Source of the DNA: Zavarzinia sp. | GTDB taxonomy: Bacteria; Pseudomonadota; Alphaproteobacteria; Zavarziniales; Zavarziniaceae | Assembly: GCA_025869435.1 (NCBI GenBank) | Contig: JAOZVS010000121.1 | Coordinates: 1-52,426 of the forward strand | DNA: 52,426 nucleotides | Direction of reading: 5' to 3' | Shown here: one piece after another, positions 28,180 to 36,421 of the stretch | Layout: every line of letters starts with the position of its first letter | Numbering within the stretch: the stretch's first letter is position 1 | Position numbers and translations under genes: made by a program | Notes under the pieces: model-generated | Databases searched by the model: none | Told to the model about the DNA's origin: nothing | Seen by the model: the letters and a program-made list of their open reading frames with translations, nothing else

Positions 28180-28754
28180 GAGCCCTGAGCGCCCGCGAAA
28201 GCCGCCTGGTCGCCATCGGCCTGCTGGTCGCCGTCCTTCTCGGCATTCTCGGTCTCGTGGTGCAGCCCTTGGCGGAAGGCTTCCTGTCCCGGGCGGAGGA
28301 AAGGGCCGATCTCGAAGCGGAATACCAGCGGAACGCCCGCCTGCTCGATGGCGCCGCCGGGTGGCGGGCCGCCGCGGCGCGGCAGGCCGAAACCGCCCCC
28401 AGCTTCACCCTCGCGGCCGAAGACATGCCGGCCGCGACCGAAAACTTGCGCGGCCTTCTGGGCGAGGTCTTCACCGAAGCGGGCAGCCAGGTGCGCACGG
28501 TCAGCGAACAGGCGGCGCCGCGCCCCGGCTGGGCCGGCGCCGGCCTCGAAGCCGAGATGGCCCTGCCGCAGCTTCACGATGCGCTGTCGCGACTGGCGCG
28601 CGAGCATCCGCCGGTGATCGTCGACGGCATTTCGGTGACCACCCTTCGCAACGACGATATCGGCGCGGCCCCCCGGATTTCCGTGCGGATCGAGGTTTCG
28701 GCCCCGACCGCGCTTCGCCCGGCCGAAGGGGCGCCCGCCGCCGATGGCAACTGA
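28176..28754 (+). CDS. gspM: Type II secretion GspM-like protein
   Basis: 192 residues: a short cytoplasmic tip, one membrane span (LVAIGLLVAVLLGILGLVVQ), a coiled coil and a small periplasmic domain (LRGLLGEVFTEAGSQVRTVS, then MALPQLHDALSRLAREHPPV, then VDGISV). This is the GspM type b plan; GspM is the partner of GspL. It overlaps the gspL stop (ATGA) and the gspK start by 11 bp. Confidence 0.8.
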   Translation: MRALSARESRLVAIGLLVAVLLGILGLVVQPLAEGFLSRAEERADLEAEYQRNARLLDGAAGWRAAAARQAETAPSFTLAAEDMPAATENLRGLLGEVFTEAGSQVRTVSEQAAPRPGWAGAGLEAEMALPQLHDALSRLAREHPPVIVDGISVTTLRNDDIGAAPRISVRIEVSAPTALRPAEGAPAADGN

Positions 28755-29742
28755 GACGAAGATCGCGGCGCCGGGCCCCTCACCCCATCCCTCTCCCCGC
28801 AGGCGGGGCGAGGGGGCAGACCGAGGCGAGGCAGGCCCCCTCGCCCCCTTGGGGGAGAGGGATGGGGTAAGGGGCTTCACCCTGCCCCACGCCTCGCGGC
28901 AAACCCAGCGCGGTTTCGCCTTGCCGGCGGCGGTGCTCGGTGTCGCGATCTTCGCCTTGCTGGCCCTCGCCATCATCGACTGGGGCCGGGGCACGACGGC
29001 GCTGCTGCGGGCCGAGACCCTGCGCGTCCGGCTGGAAGCGGCGGCGGAAGCGGGCCTGAACCTCGCCATTCACGATCTCGCGATCGAGGATCGGACGCTG
29101 CGCTGGCCGGTGGGGGGCGGGCCGCGAAGGATCATGTTCGATGGCGTAACCCTCGACATCGCCATCGAGGACGAGCGGGGCAAGGTGCCGATCAATTCGG
29201 TCGACACGCCGGTGATCCGCGCCCTGCTCGCCCATGCCGGCGCCTCGGGCCTGCAGCTCGATGAACTGACCGATACGGTCGAGGACTGGATCGACGAGGA
29301 CGACACGCCCCGCCTGCACGGCGCCGAGAAGGATGCCTATGCCGGCACCGGCATCGTGCCGCGCAATGCCGGTTTCAGGACCATCGGCGAAATCGGCCTC
29401 GTCAAGGGCATGACGCCCCGGATGCTCGCCGTCGTCGCCCCCCTTGTCTCCCTGATCCCCCGGGCTGATGTCGGCATCGTCGACGGTCGGCGCGCCGGCC
29501 CCGATGTCCTCGCCATCATGTCGGGCCAGGGGGTGGACACATTCGCCGTCATCAACCGGCGTCGCGAGGAGGCCGGCCAGCAGGTCGCGATCGACATCGC
29601 CGACGACGAGCCGATCGCGCTTCAGATGGTCAGCATCCGGGTCACGGCCACCATGGCGGGCGGCATCCGTCTCGACCGCGTGACGACGGTCGAATTCACC
29701 GGCGATCCCCGACGTCCCTTCTGGATCCGCGCCGCCCGCTGA
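28744..29742 (+). CDS. gspK: Type II secretion tip pseudopilin GspK with repeat-derived leader
   Basis: 332 residues. The prepilin site RG|FALPAAVLGVAIFALLALA lies at residue 57-58 and lacks Glu5, as is usual for GspK. The large helical domain follows (KVPINSVDTPVIRALLAHAG, LTDTVEDWIDEDDTPRLHGA, FRTIGEIGLVKGMTPRML). GspK leaders are normally under about 15 residues; here 57 residues precede the site, and residues 11-44 are encoded by a palindromic repeat (28776-28874). An alternative start after the repeat is not obvious (a TTG inside its right arm is in a different position and lacks a site). So either the long leader is processed or the true start is unusual. Last gene of the gsp operon. 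Confidence 0.85.
   Translation: MATETKIAAPGPSPHPSPRRRGEGADRGEAGPLAPLGERDGVRGFTLPHASRQTQRGFALPAAVLGVAIFALLALAIIDWGRGTTALLRAETLRVRLEAAAEAGLNLAIHDLAIEDRTLRWPVGGGPRRIMFDGVTLDIAIEDERGKVPINSVDTPVIRALLAHAGASGLQLDELTDTVEDWIDEDDTPRLHGAEKDAYAGTGIVPRNAGFRTIGEIGLVKGMTPRMLAVVAPLVSLIPRADVGIVDGRRAGPDVLAIMSGQGVDTFAVINRRREEAGQQVAIDIADDEPIALQMVSIRVTATMAGGIRLDRVTTVEFTGDPRRPFWIRAAR
28776..28874. repeat. Palindromic repeat element inserted in the gspK leader
   Basis: Two 23-bp arms (28776-28798 and 28852-28874) are inverted repeats with one mismatch, of the CCCCTCACCCCATCCCTC / GAGGGATGGGGTAAGGGG type that is scattered between genes in many proteobacteria. An inner inverted repeat (GGGGCGAGGGGGC with GCCCCCTCGCCCC) extends the hairpin. 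The unit is 99 bp, a multiple of three, and it keeps the gspK frame open. It encodes a proline- and arginine-rich segment (PHPSPRRRGEG then PLAPLGERDGVRG). Confidence 0.85.
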
Positions 29743-29776
29743 ACCCTTCGGCGACTGTCGCCGTTTCATCGCAAAT

Positions 29777-29794
29777 GGGTCACCGGGCGGTCAC
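29777..29794 (+). promoter_or_regulatory. Candidate Pho box upstream of the tpsB operon
   Basis: GGGTCAC - CGGG - CGGTCAC: two near-identical 7-mers at exactly 11-bp spacing (4/7 and 5/7 to CTGTCAT). A further CTGTCGC (5/7) begins 22 bp upstream of the first, in the same phase. A possible -10 (GATATT, 29803-29808) follows nine bases after the array, the distance expected when PhoB replaces the -35 contact. It lies about 95 bp upstream of tpsB. Assignment is inference. Confidence 0.45.
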
Positions 29795-29886
29795 TGGCCG
29801 CTGATATTGCGATAGCGGGGGACGCGACGGGCCGCATGGGCGGCTGGTGGCGACCGATGCTTGCCGCGTTCGGGGTGTGGACCTAG

Positions 29887-31527
29887 ATGCTTGTTGTCGC
29901 TTACGGCTGTCGGTGGGGCGCGGGGATGCTGCGCGCGGTGGTCATCGCCGCGCCGTGCCTGCTCGGGGCCGCTGGCGCCGCGCGTGCCGAGGAAGCGTCC
30001 GCTCCGGCCGGGGACGAGCGCCGCATCGACATCTGGGAATACCGGATCGAAGGCACTCATGCCCTGGCGCAGACCGATGTCGAGCGCGCGGTCTATCCCT
30101 TCCTCGGTCCCCATCGCAGGATCGACGAAGTGGAGCGGGCGCGGGCCTCGCTCGAGAAAGCCTATGCCGATCGGGGTTACCAGACCGTCGCCGTGGAAAT
30201 CCCCGCGCAGGACGTGAAGGACGGCGTCGTCCTCCTCAAGGTCGTCGAAGGCGCGGTCGGGCGTCTGCGGGTGCGCGGCGCGCGATACTACTCCCTCGAC
30301 CAGATCAAGGCCGAGGCGCCGTCCCTGGCCGAGGGTTCGGTGCCCGATTTCACCGCGGTGACCCAGGACATCACCGGCCTGAACCAGCAGCCCGACCGGC
30401 GGGTGACGCCCTCGCTGCGGGCCGGCGTCGCGCCGGGCACGGTCGATGTCGACCTGATGGTCGAGGACCGTCTTCCCTTCCATGGCAGCCTGGAGCTGAA
30501 CAACGGCTATAGCGCCAATACCAAGCCGCTGCGGCTCAACGCCTCCCTGCGCTACGAGAATCTGTGGCAGCTCGGCCATTCGCTGACCCTCGGCTTTCAG
30601 GTCGCGCCCGAAGACAGGGATGACGGCGAGGTCTATTCCGCCTCCTATCTTGCCCGGTTTCCGCGTAACCCCGCCTTCAGCCTGCTTGTCTATGGCGTGA
30701 AGAACGAGTCCGACATCTCGACCCTGGGCGGCACCAATGTCGTTGGCCGGGGCGAGACCCTTGGTCTTCGTGGCCTGGTCACGCTGCCCGGTGGCGCCGA
30801 CGATTTCTTCCATCAGGCGTCGGTCGGCCTCGATTACAAGCATTTCGAGGAACTGGTCGGCCTTGGCGACGCGGTTGGCCAGTCCGCCCCCGTCACCTAT
30901 TTCCCGGTCACCGCCGATTACACCGGCACCTGGTCGGGTGAGGGCGAGCAGACCGATGCCGGCATCGGCCTCACCTTCAACCTGCGGGGTCTCGGCAGCG
31001 GCCAGTCGGATTTCCAGAACAAGCGCGCCGACAGCCGGGGCGATTTCGTCTATCTGCGCGGCCATGCCTCGCACACCCGCGAGCTGCCGGCCGAATTCCA
31101 GCTCTTCGCCCGCATCGAAGGCCAGGTCTCGGACCAGCCGCTGGTGTCGAGCGAGGAGATCAGCGCGGGGGGTCTCGATACCGTGCGCGGCTATCTCGAA
31201 TCCGAAAGCCTTGGCGATAACGGTGTGATCGGCCGGCTGGAATTGCGCGGTCCCAACCTCCAGGGCATCGCCGACACGGACTGGAGCGCGGGCACGGTGA
31301 ACGAATGGCGTTTTCATGTCTTCGCCGACGGTGCCTTGCTGGCCGTGCTGAAGCCCGGGGCCGAACAGGACGATGACTTCAGCCTCGCCAGTGTCGGCGT
31401 CGGCAGTCAGATCCGCCTTCTCGACTATCTGAACGGTGTCGTCGACCTCGGGGTGCCGCTGGTCGACCAGAGCAACACGCGCGCCGGCGATCCGCGGCTG
31501 CATTTCCGCGTCTGGGGCGAGTTCTGA
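29887..31527 (+). CDS. TpsB outer-membrane transporter (ShlB/FhaC/HecB family, PdtB-like)
   Basis: 546 residues. A signal peptide (MLRAVVIAAPCLLGAAGAARA from the second Met) precedes a POTRA region (about 45-200: YRIEGTHALAQTDVERAVYP, YADRGYQTVAVEIPAQ, VVEGAVGRLRVRGARYYSLD). A 16-strand barrel follows, with ELNNGYSANTKPLRLNAS and the conserved L6-loop motif VRGYLESESLGDNG (about 435). It folds in the outer membrane and exports the TpsA exoprotein; the only TpsA in the window is the 4300-residue protein. ATG 29887 or 29926 could be the start. First gene of a seven-gene operon; the next ATG is two bases after its stop. Confidence 0.9.
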   Translation: MLVVAYGCRWGAGMLRAVVIAAPCLLGAAGAARAEEASAPAGDERRIDIWEYRIEGTHALAQTDVERAVYPFLGPHRRIDEVERARASLEKAYADRGYQTVAVEIPAQDVKDGVVLLKVVEGAVGRLRVRGARYYSLDQIKAEAPSLAEGSVPDFTAVTQDITGLNQQPDRRVTPSLRAGVAPGTVDVDLMVEDRLPFHGSLELNNGYSANTKPLRLNASLRYENLWQLGHSLTLGFQVAPEDRDDGEVYSASYLARFPRNPAFSLLVYGVKNESDISTLGGTNVVGRGETLGLRGLVTLPGGADDFFHQASVGLDYKHFEELVGLGDAVGQSAPVTYFPVTADYTGTWSGEGEQTDAGIGLTFNLRGLGSGQSDFQNKRADSRGDFVYLRGHASHTRELPAEFQLFARIEGQVSDQPLVSSEEISAGGLDTVRGYLESESLGDNGVIGRLELRGPNLQGIADTDWSAGTVNEWRFHVFADGALLAVLKPGAEQDDDFSLASVGVGSQIRLLDYLNGVVDLGVPLVDQSNTRAGDPRLHFRVWGEF

Positions 31528-31529
31528 CC

Positions 31530-33509
31530 ATGGTTTCCGCAAAAGGGTTTGGGGCGATGCAACGCAAGGGGGCCGGGTTCGTCCTGGCGGTGATGCTGGG
31601 CCTGCTGGCCGGCCTGACGATGCTGCCGGGTTCCGCCAGGGCCTGGTGGAATGACGAATGGACGCTGCGCAAGCAGCTGACCATCGACACCGGCGCGACC
31701 GGGGCGGGCATCACCGATCCGGTGGGCACCAGTCCGGTGCTGATCCGCCTGCACAGCGGCAATTTCCAGTTCGAGCGCGCGAAGCAGGACGGCGCCGACA
31801 TCCGCTTCGTCGCCGAGGACGATACGACACCGCTGAAGTATCATGTCGAGAAGTTCGACAGCCTGATGGGCGAGGCCTTCGTCTGGGTCTCGGTGCCCGA
31901 CGTGAAGCCCGGCGCGCAGGCCAGGCTGTGGCTCTATTACGCCAATCCGAACGCGGCCGGCGCGGAAGAGGCCAAGGCGACTTTCGATCCCGATACGCTG
32001 CTGGTCTATCACTTCACGGAAAACGGCCTGCCGGTCCGGGACTACACGACCTGGAACAACACGGCGGAGACGGCGGGCGTGACCGCCGACGGCTCGATGA
32101 TCGGGCGCGGCCTTCGCCTCGACGGCCAGACCCCGGTGACCCTGCCGGCCTCCGCCTCCCTCGCCGTCGCCAATGGCGCTGCGCTCACCTGGTCGGCCTG
32201 GGTCAAGGCCGATGCCGATCAGCCCAAGGCCCTGATCTACAGCCGGCGCGACGGTGTCGCCGGCCTCGACATCGGCATGGACAATGGCGTGGCCTTCGTC
32301 GAGCTGCGCAACGGCTTCGGTCTGCAGCGGATGACTGCCCCCGCCGCCCTGGCCGCCGGCACCTGGCATCACATCGCGGTAACCGCCGATGGCACGCGGC
32401 TTCGTCTCTTCGTCGACGGTCTGCCGCAGGTGGAAATCGCGGGGGCGCTCGCGGCGATGAACACGCCCGCCCTTCTCGGCGCGGATGCCGCGCCCGCCCC
32501 GGCGCCGGTGATCGCGCCCGAGCCCGCGCCGGCAATCGACGGCGCGGCCGAAGCCGCCGCCCCGGTCGCGGAAATCGCGGCGCCGGCTCTTCCCGTCTAC
32601 ACGGGGTTCGCGGGCGAGATCGACGAGCTGCAGATTGCCAAAATCGCGCGGCCCGCGGGCTTCATCCGTCTGGCCGCCCTCGGCCAGGGCGGGGACAGCG
32701 CCAAGCTCCTGTCGCTCAGCATGGACGAGGAAACGACGACCTGGCTGACCGGTCATTTCGCGGTGATCGTGAAATCGGTCACCCTCGATGCCTGGGTGGT
32801 GATCGGCATTCTCGCGGTGATGGCGGTGATTTCCTGGGTCGTCGTCGCCGGCAAGATGTCCTACGTCGGCCGCCAGCAGAGGGCCAACAGCCGCTTCCTC
32901 GAAGCCTATGACCGGATCGCGGGCGACTTCTCCGTGCTCGAGGCCGGCAAGGCCGATGACGCCGGCACCATGGGCGGGCATCTGTCCAGGGCCGATCTGC
33001 GGCTGGTGCGGCATTCCGCGCTGTACCGGGTGTTCAACGCGGGCCTGCACGAAATCCACCGCCGCTTCGCCGGCGCGAAGCCGGGGGCGCGCTGGCTGAA
33101 GGCGGAATCGATCGCCGCCATCCGCGCCAGCCTCGACGCCACCCAGGTGCGCGAGCTTCAGAAGCTGAACCGCCAGATCGTGGTCCTGACCATCGCCATC
33201 TCGGGCGGGCCCTTCCTCGGCCTGCTCGGCACCGTGGTCGGCGTGATGATCACCTTCGCGGCGATCGCGGCTTCGGGCGACGTCAACGTGAACGCGATCG
33301 CGCCGGGCATCGCCGCCGCCCTGCTGGCCACCGTGGCCGGCCTCGCGGTCGCGATCCCCGCGCTCTTCGCCTATAATTACCTGAACTCGCGCATCAAGGA
33401 TGCGTCGGCGGACATTCAGGTCTTCGTCGACGAATTCATCACTCGCCTCGCCGAATTCTATGCCTGGTCGCCCGAGACGCGGGTCGACGACACGCTCGCG
33501 GCGGAGTGA
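31530..33509 (+). CDS. DUF2341-LamG-ExbB/TolQ fusion protein
   Basis: 659 residues. Signal peptide (GFVLAVMLGLLAGLTMLPGS), then a DUF2341 domain (about 38-150, WWNDEWTLRKQLTID, VLIRLHSGNFQF, LWLYYANPNA). A LamG/concanavalin-like domain (about 170-385, WSAWVKADADQP, GTWHHIAVTADGTRLRLFVD) is interrupted by an Ala/Pro-rich loop (about 315-360). A membrane span (about 412-435) leads to a MotA/TolQ/ExbB proton-channel domain (about 440-640, GGPFLGLLGTVVGVMITFA, IAPGIAAALLATVAGLAVAI). ExbB normally lacks large periplasmic domains; here sugar/protein-binding folds are joined to the proton channel. It overlaps exbD by four bases (GTGA). Confidence 0.88.
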   Translation: MVSAKGFGAMQRKGAGFVLAVMLGLLAGLTMLPGSARAWWNDEWTLRKQLTIDTGATGAGITDPVGTSPVLIRLHSGNFQFERAKQDGADIRFVAEDDTTPLKYHVEKFDSLMGEAFVWVSVPDVKPGAQARLWLYYANPNAAGAEEAKATFDPDTLLVYHFTENGLPVRDYTTWNNTAETAGVTADGSMIGRGLRLDGQTPVTLPASASLAVANGAALTWSAWVKADADQPKALIYSRRDGVAGLDIGMDNGVAFVELRNGFGLQRMTAPAALAAGTWHHIAVTADGTRLRLFVDGLPQVEIAGALAAMNTPALLGADAAPAPAPVIAPEPAPAIDGAAEAAAPVAEIAAPALPVYTGFAGEIDELQIAKIARPAGFIRLAALGQGGDSAKLLSLSMDEETTTWLTGHFAVIVKSVTLDAWVVIGILAVMAVISWVVVAGKMSYVGRQQRANSRFLEAYDRIAGDFSVLEAGKADDAGTMGGHLSRADLRLVRHSALYRVFNAGLHEIHRRFAGAKPGARWLKAESIAAIRASLDATQVRELQKLNRQIVVLTIAISGGPFLGLLGTVVGVMITFAAIAASGDVNVNAIAPGIAAALLATVAGLAVAIPALFAYNYLNSRIKDASADIQVFVDEFITRLAEFYAWSPETRVDDTLAAE

Positions 33510-33922
33510 CGGCGATGCAGGTCCAGGGCGACAACAAACCCTATGACGACATCAACATCACGCCGATGCTCGATCTCGCCTATGTGCTGCTGGTCATCTT
33601 CATCATCATGACGACGGCCAGCGTGCAGGGCATGAAGGTGAACCTGCCGCGTGCCAGCGCCCAGCCCAGCCTCGCGGAATCGAAGACCCAGGCGATCAGC
33701 TTGACCGCCGATGGCAAGATCTTCCTGAACACGACGCCGGTCGCCTCGCTCGACGACCTGAAGCAACGCCTGCTGTCGCAGAAGGCGCTGACCCCCGATT
33801 TCCCGGTGGTGATCAAGGGCGACGGCCTGTCGCAATATCAGGGCGTGATGGATGTCCTCGATCTTCTGGGCCAGGTCGGTGTCAGCCAGGTCGGCCTCGC
33901 CACCAAACCCCTGGTGAAGTGA
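33506..33922 (+). CDS. exbD: ExbD/TolR-type biopolymer transport protein
   Basis: 138 residues: short cytoplasmic start, one membrane span with the essential proton-carrying Asp (INITPMLDLAYVLLVIFIIM), and a periplasmic ExbD domain (VNLPRASAQ, then ISLTADGKIFLN, and VVIKGDGLSQYQGVMDVLDL). It forms the proton channel with the preceding ExbB fusion. GTG 33506 overlaps the previous stop; ATG 33515 is an alternative. Confidence 0.92.
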   Translation: MTAMQVQGDNKPYDDINITPMLDLAYVLLVIFIIMTTASVQGMKVNLPRASAQPSLAESKTQAISLTADGKIFLNTTPVASLDDLKQRLLSQKALTPDFPVVIKGDGLSQYQGVMDVLDLLGQVGVSQVGLATKPLVK

Positions 33923-33928
33923 CCCGAC

Positions 33929-34648
33929 ATGGCGCGCGACGACGAGGATGATGACGGGCAGGGTTTCCTGCGGCGCAATGCCCCGGGCATCGTCGCGGGT
34001 GTCGTCGCCGTCGCCCTGTTCGCCGTCGCGGCGGTGCTGGTCGGCGGCGACAGCCAGCCGACGCGCAAGGTGTCCGAGCCGCAGGTGGTGCAGATCCTGA
34101 CGCCCCCGTCTCCGCCGCCACCTCCGCCCCCGCCAGAGGAACCGCCCCCGCCCGAGGAACAGGTGGAGGAACAGCCCGAGATCGCCGAGCCCGAGATGAA
34201 GGAAGAGGCACCGAAGGAAGAGCCGGAAGAGGCGGAGCCGGAAGCGCCGGCCCCGGGACCGCTCGGCCTCGACCAGGAGGGCACCGGGCCGGGCGACAGT
34301 TTCGGTCTTTCGGGGCGGCCGGGGGGCGGCGGCCTGATTGGCGGCGGTGGCACGGGCGGCGGTGGAACCCGCTTCGGCTGGTATGCGGCCAAGGTCCAGA
34401 AAGAGATCGAGGCGGCGCTGCGCGACAATCGGAAAACGCGGAAGGCGACCATCGGCGGCCTGAAGGTCCAGATCTGGCTGGATGCCTCGGGCAGCGTCAC
34501 GCGCGTGCGCCTCGGGGCCTCCAGCGGCGATGCCGAGGTCGACCGTATCATCGAGAACGAGATCCTGCGGGGGCGGCATTTCGATCCGCCGCCGTCCGAC
34601 ATGCCACAACCCATCCACATGCGCATCAAGGCGCTGCGGCCGGGCTGA
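33929..34648 (+). CDS. TonB-family energy transducer
   Basis: 239 residues: a cytoplasmic acidic tip, one membrane span (about 20-40, GIVAGVVAVALFAVAAVLVG), a Pro/Glu-rich periplasmic spacer with eight consecutive prolines and many PE/EE pairs (about 55-115), a Gly-rich hinge, then a TonB C-terminal domain (about 150-236, KVQKEIEAALRDNRKTRKAT, VQIWLDASGSVTRVRLGASS). It should couple the ExbB-ExbD proton channel to an outer-membrane partner. Seven bases separate it from exbD. The partner is unknown; no TonB-dependent receptor lies in the window. Confidence 0.88.
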   Translation: MARDDEDDDGQGFLRRNAPGIVAGVVAVALFAVAAVLVGGDSQPTRKVSEPQVVQILTPPSPPPPPPPPEEPPPPEEQVEEQPEIAEPEMKEEAPKEEPEEAEPEAPAPGPLGLDQEGTGPGDSFGLSGRPGGGGLIGGGGTGGGGTRFGWYAAKVQKEIEAALRDNRKTRKATIGGLKVQIWLDASGSVTRVRLGASSGDAEVDRIIENEILRGRHFDPPPSDMPQPIHMRIKALRPG

Positions 34649-34670
34649 AGCCATCCGAAGTGGGGACCCC

Positions 34671-36419
34671 ATGTCCAAGAGTGAACGTAACGCCTTCCGT
34701 CTTGCCGCCCCGGCCCTTCTGGTCGCCGCCGGGCTGGTCGCCGCCTCGCCCGCGTGGGCGCAGGAGCCGGCGCCTTCGCCCAACGCGACGATCAATCTGA
34801 TCAATCTCATGGTCAAGCGCGGCCTGATCACCAGGGCCGACGCCGATGGCCTGATCAAGCAGGCCGAGGCGGAAGCGAGCGCCGCCGCCCCGGCCCCGGC
34901 GGCGGCGCCCGGCGGCACCACGGTCGCCGTGCCCAATCGCGACGGCACGGTGCGCGTCCAATATGTGCCCGAGATGGTGCGCAAGCAGATCCGCGACGAA
35001 GTGCGCACCGAAGTGATGGCTCAGGCCAAGCGCGAAGGCTGGGCGACGCCCAACGCCATCCCCGACTGGACCCAGCGCATCAAGATCACCGGCGACATCC
35101 GCCTGCGCTACGAGGGCGATTACCTCGGCGACAGCAACGCCAACACCGGCGAATTCCCCAATTTCAACGCGATCAACACCGGCAGCCCCTACGACGTTTC
35201 GACCGGGAACGCCAATCTGCCGCCGCAGCTCAATGTCGATCAGGACCGCGAGCGGGCGCGGCTGCGCGCGCGGCTCGGCGTCGCGGCGGATCTGGGCGAC
35301 GGCTTCTCGACCGGGCTTCGGGTCGCGACTGGCGACGGCTCCTCCCCCGTCAGCACCAACCAGAGCCTCGGGGGCAGCGGCGGCAATTTCAGCAAATACG
35401 CGATCTGGCTCGACCGGGCCTATATCCGTTACAAGGGCGATGTCGCCGATGGTCTCGGCCTCGTCGTCGACGGCGGGCGCTTCGACAATCCCTTCTTCGC
35501 GACCGATCTGATCTGGGACGACGATATCGGTTTCGACGGTCTCGCGCTGGCCGGCGCCTACGATCTGGGCGGCAGCGTGAAGCCCTTCGGCGTGCTCGGC
35601 GCCTTCCCGGTCTATAATACCGACTTCAACTTCGCCAGCACCGACGCGGCCAAGATGCAGAGCCACGACAAATGGCTGCTGGGCGGTCAGGCCGGCGTCG
35701 AATGGAAGATCACCGACGATTACAGGCTGAAGGCCGGCCTCGCCTATTATCACTTCGACAACATCAAGGGCGAACTGTCGAGCCTCTGCACGGTGCTGAA
35801 CGCGTCGGACGCCTGCGACAGCGACCTGACCCGGCCCGGCTTCGCGCAGAAGGGCAATACCTACATGGCCCTGCGCGCGATCGCCCCGACCGCGGCCAAC
35901 GGCAATGGCACCACCGACCAGTATCAGTATTTCGGCCTGGTCACCGGCTTCCGCGAACTCGCCCTGACCGCGCGGCTCGACCTGTCCCAGTTCAAGACCC
36001 TGCCCATCGCCCTCGACGGCGAATATGTGAAGAACCTCGCCTTCGACGAAAGCCGGGCGCGCGCCAACGCGGTGAACAATCGCGGCGACGACGCCACCGG
36101 CCAGCCCTTCGGCGAGTTCGAGGGCGGCGATACCGCCTATATGGCGCGGCTGACCCTCGGCACCGAACAGGTGCGCAAGCGCTGGGACTGGAACCTGCGC
36201 TTTGCCTATAAATACCTGGAATCGGACTCGGTGGTCGACGGCTTCACCGACAGCGATTTCGGCCTCGGCGGCACCAACCTCGAAGGTTACGTCTTCGGCG
36301 GTGCCTTTGGCGTCGCCGACAATGTCGCCCTCAGCCTCCGCTGGCAGAGCGCGGACAATATCGCCGGGCCGACTTATTCCGCCGATGTGCTGCAGGCCGA
36401 CGTGAGCGCGAGGTTCTGA
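34671..36419 (+). CDS. Putative outer-membrane porin
   Basis: 582 residues. Signal peptide to AWA|QEP (about 28). A helical N-terminal segment (INLINLMVKRGLITRADADG, then KQIRDEVRTEVMAQAKREG) precedes ITGDIRLRYEGDYLGD and a beta-barrel ending in aromatic ARF. Barrel strands show alternating patterns (GLVVDGGRFDNPFF, YRLKAGLAYYHFDNIKGE). This matches the family usually annotated 'putative porin' found beside TonB/TPS genes. It may be the outer-membrane partner of the TonB above, but it shows no plug domain. ATG 34671 was chosen because it begins the signal peptide. Confidence 0.8.
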   Translation: MSKSERNAFRLAAPALLVAAGLVAASPAWAQEPAPSPNATINLINLMVKRGLITRADADGLIKQAEAEASAAAPAPAAAPGGTTVAVPNRDGTVRVQYVPEMVRKQIRDEVRTEVMAQAKREGWATPNAIPDWTQRIKITGDIRLRYEGDYLGDSNANTGEFPNFNAINTGSPYDVSTGNANLPPQLNVDQDRERARLRARLGVAADLGDGFSTGLRVATGDGSSPVSTNQSLGGSGGNFSKYAIWLDRAYIRYKGDVADGLGLVVDGGRFDNPFFATDLIWDDDIGFDGLALAGAYDLGGSVKPFGVLGAFPVYNTDFNFASTDAAKMQSHDKWLLGGQAGVEWKITDDYRLKAGLAYYHFDNIKGELSSLCTVLNASDACDSDLTRPGFAQKGNTYMALRAIAPTAANGNGTTDQYQYFGLVTGFRELALTARLDLSQFKTLPIALDGEYVKNLAFDESRARANAVNNRGDDATGQPFGEFEGGDTAYMARLTLGTEQVRKRWDWNLRFAYKYLESDSVVDGFTDSDFGLGGTNLEGYVFGGAFGVADNVALSLRWQSADNIAGPTYSADVLQADVSARF

Positions 36420-36421
36420 CC

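Noticed and set aside
34671-36419. Reading the porin as the missing T2SS secretin or a TonB-dependent receptor
   Set aside because: It has neither secretin N domains nor a plug domain or TonB box; its layout is that of a plain porin.
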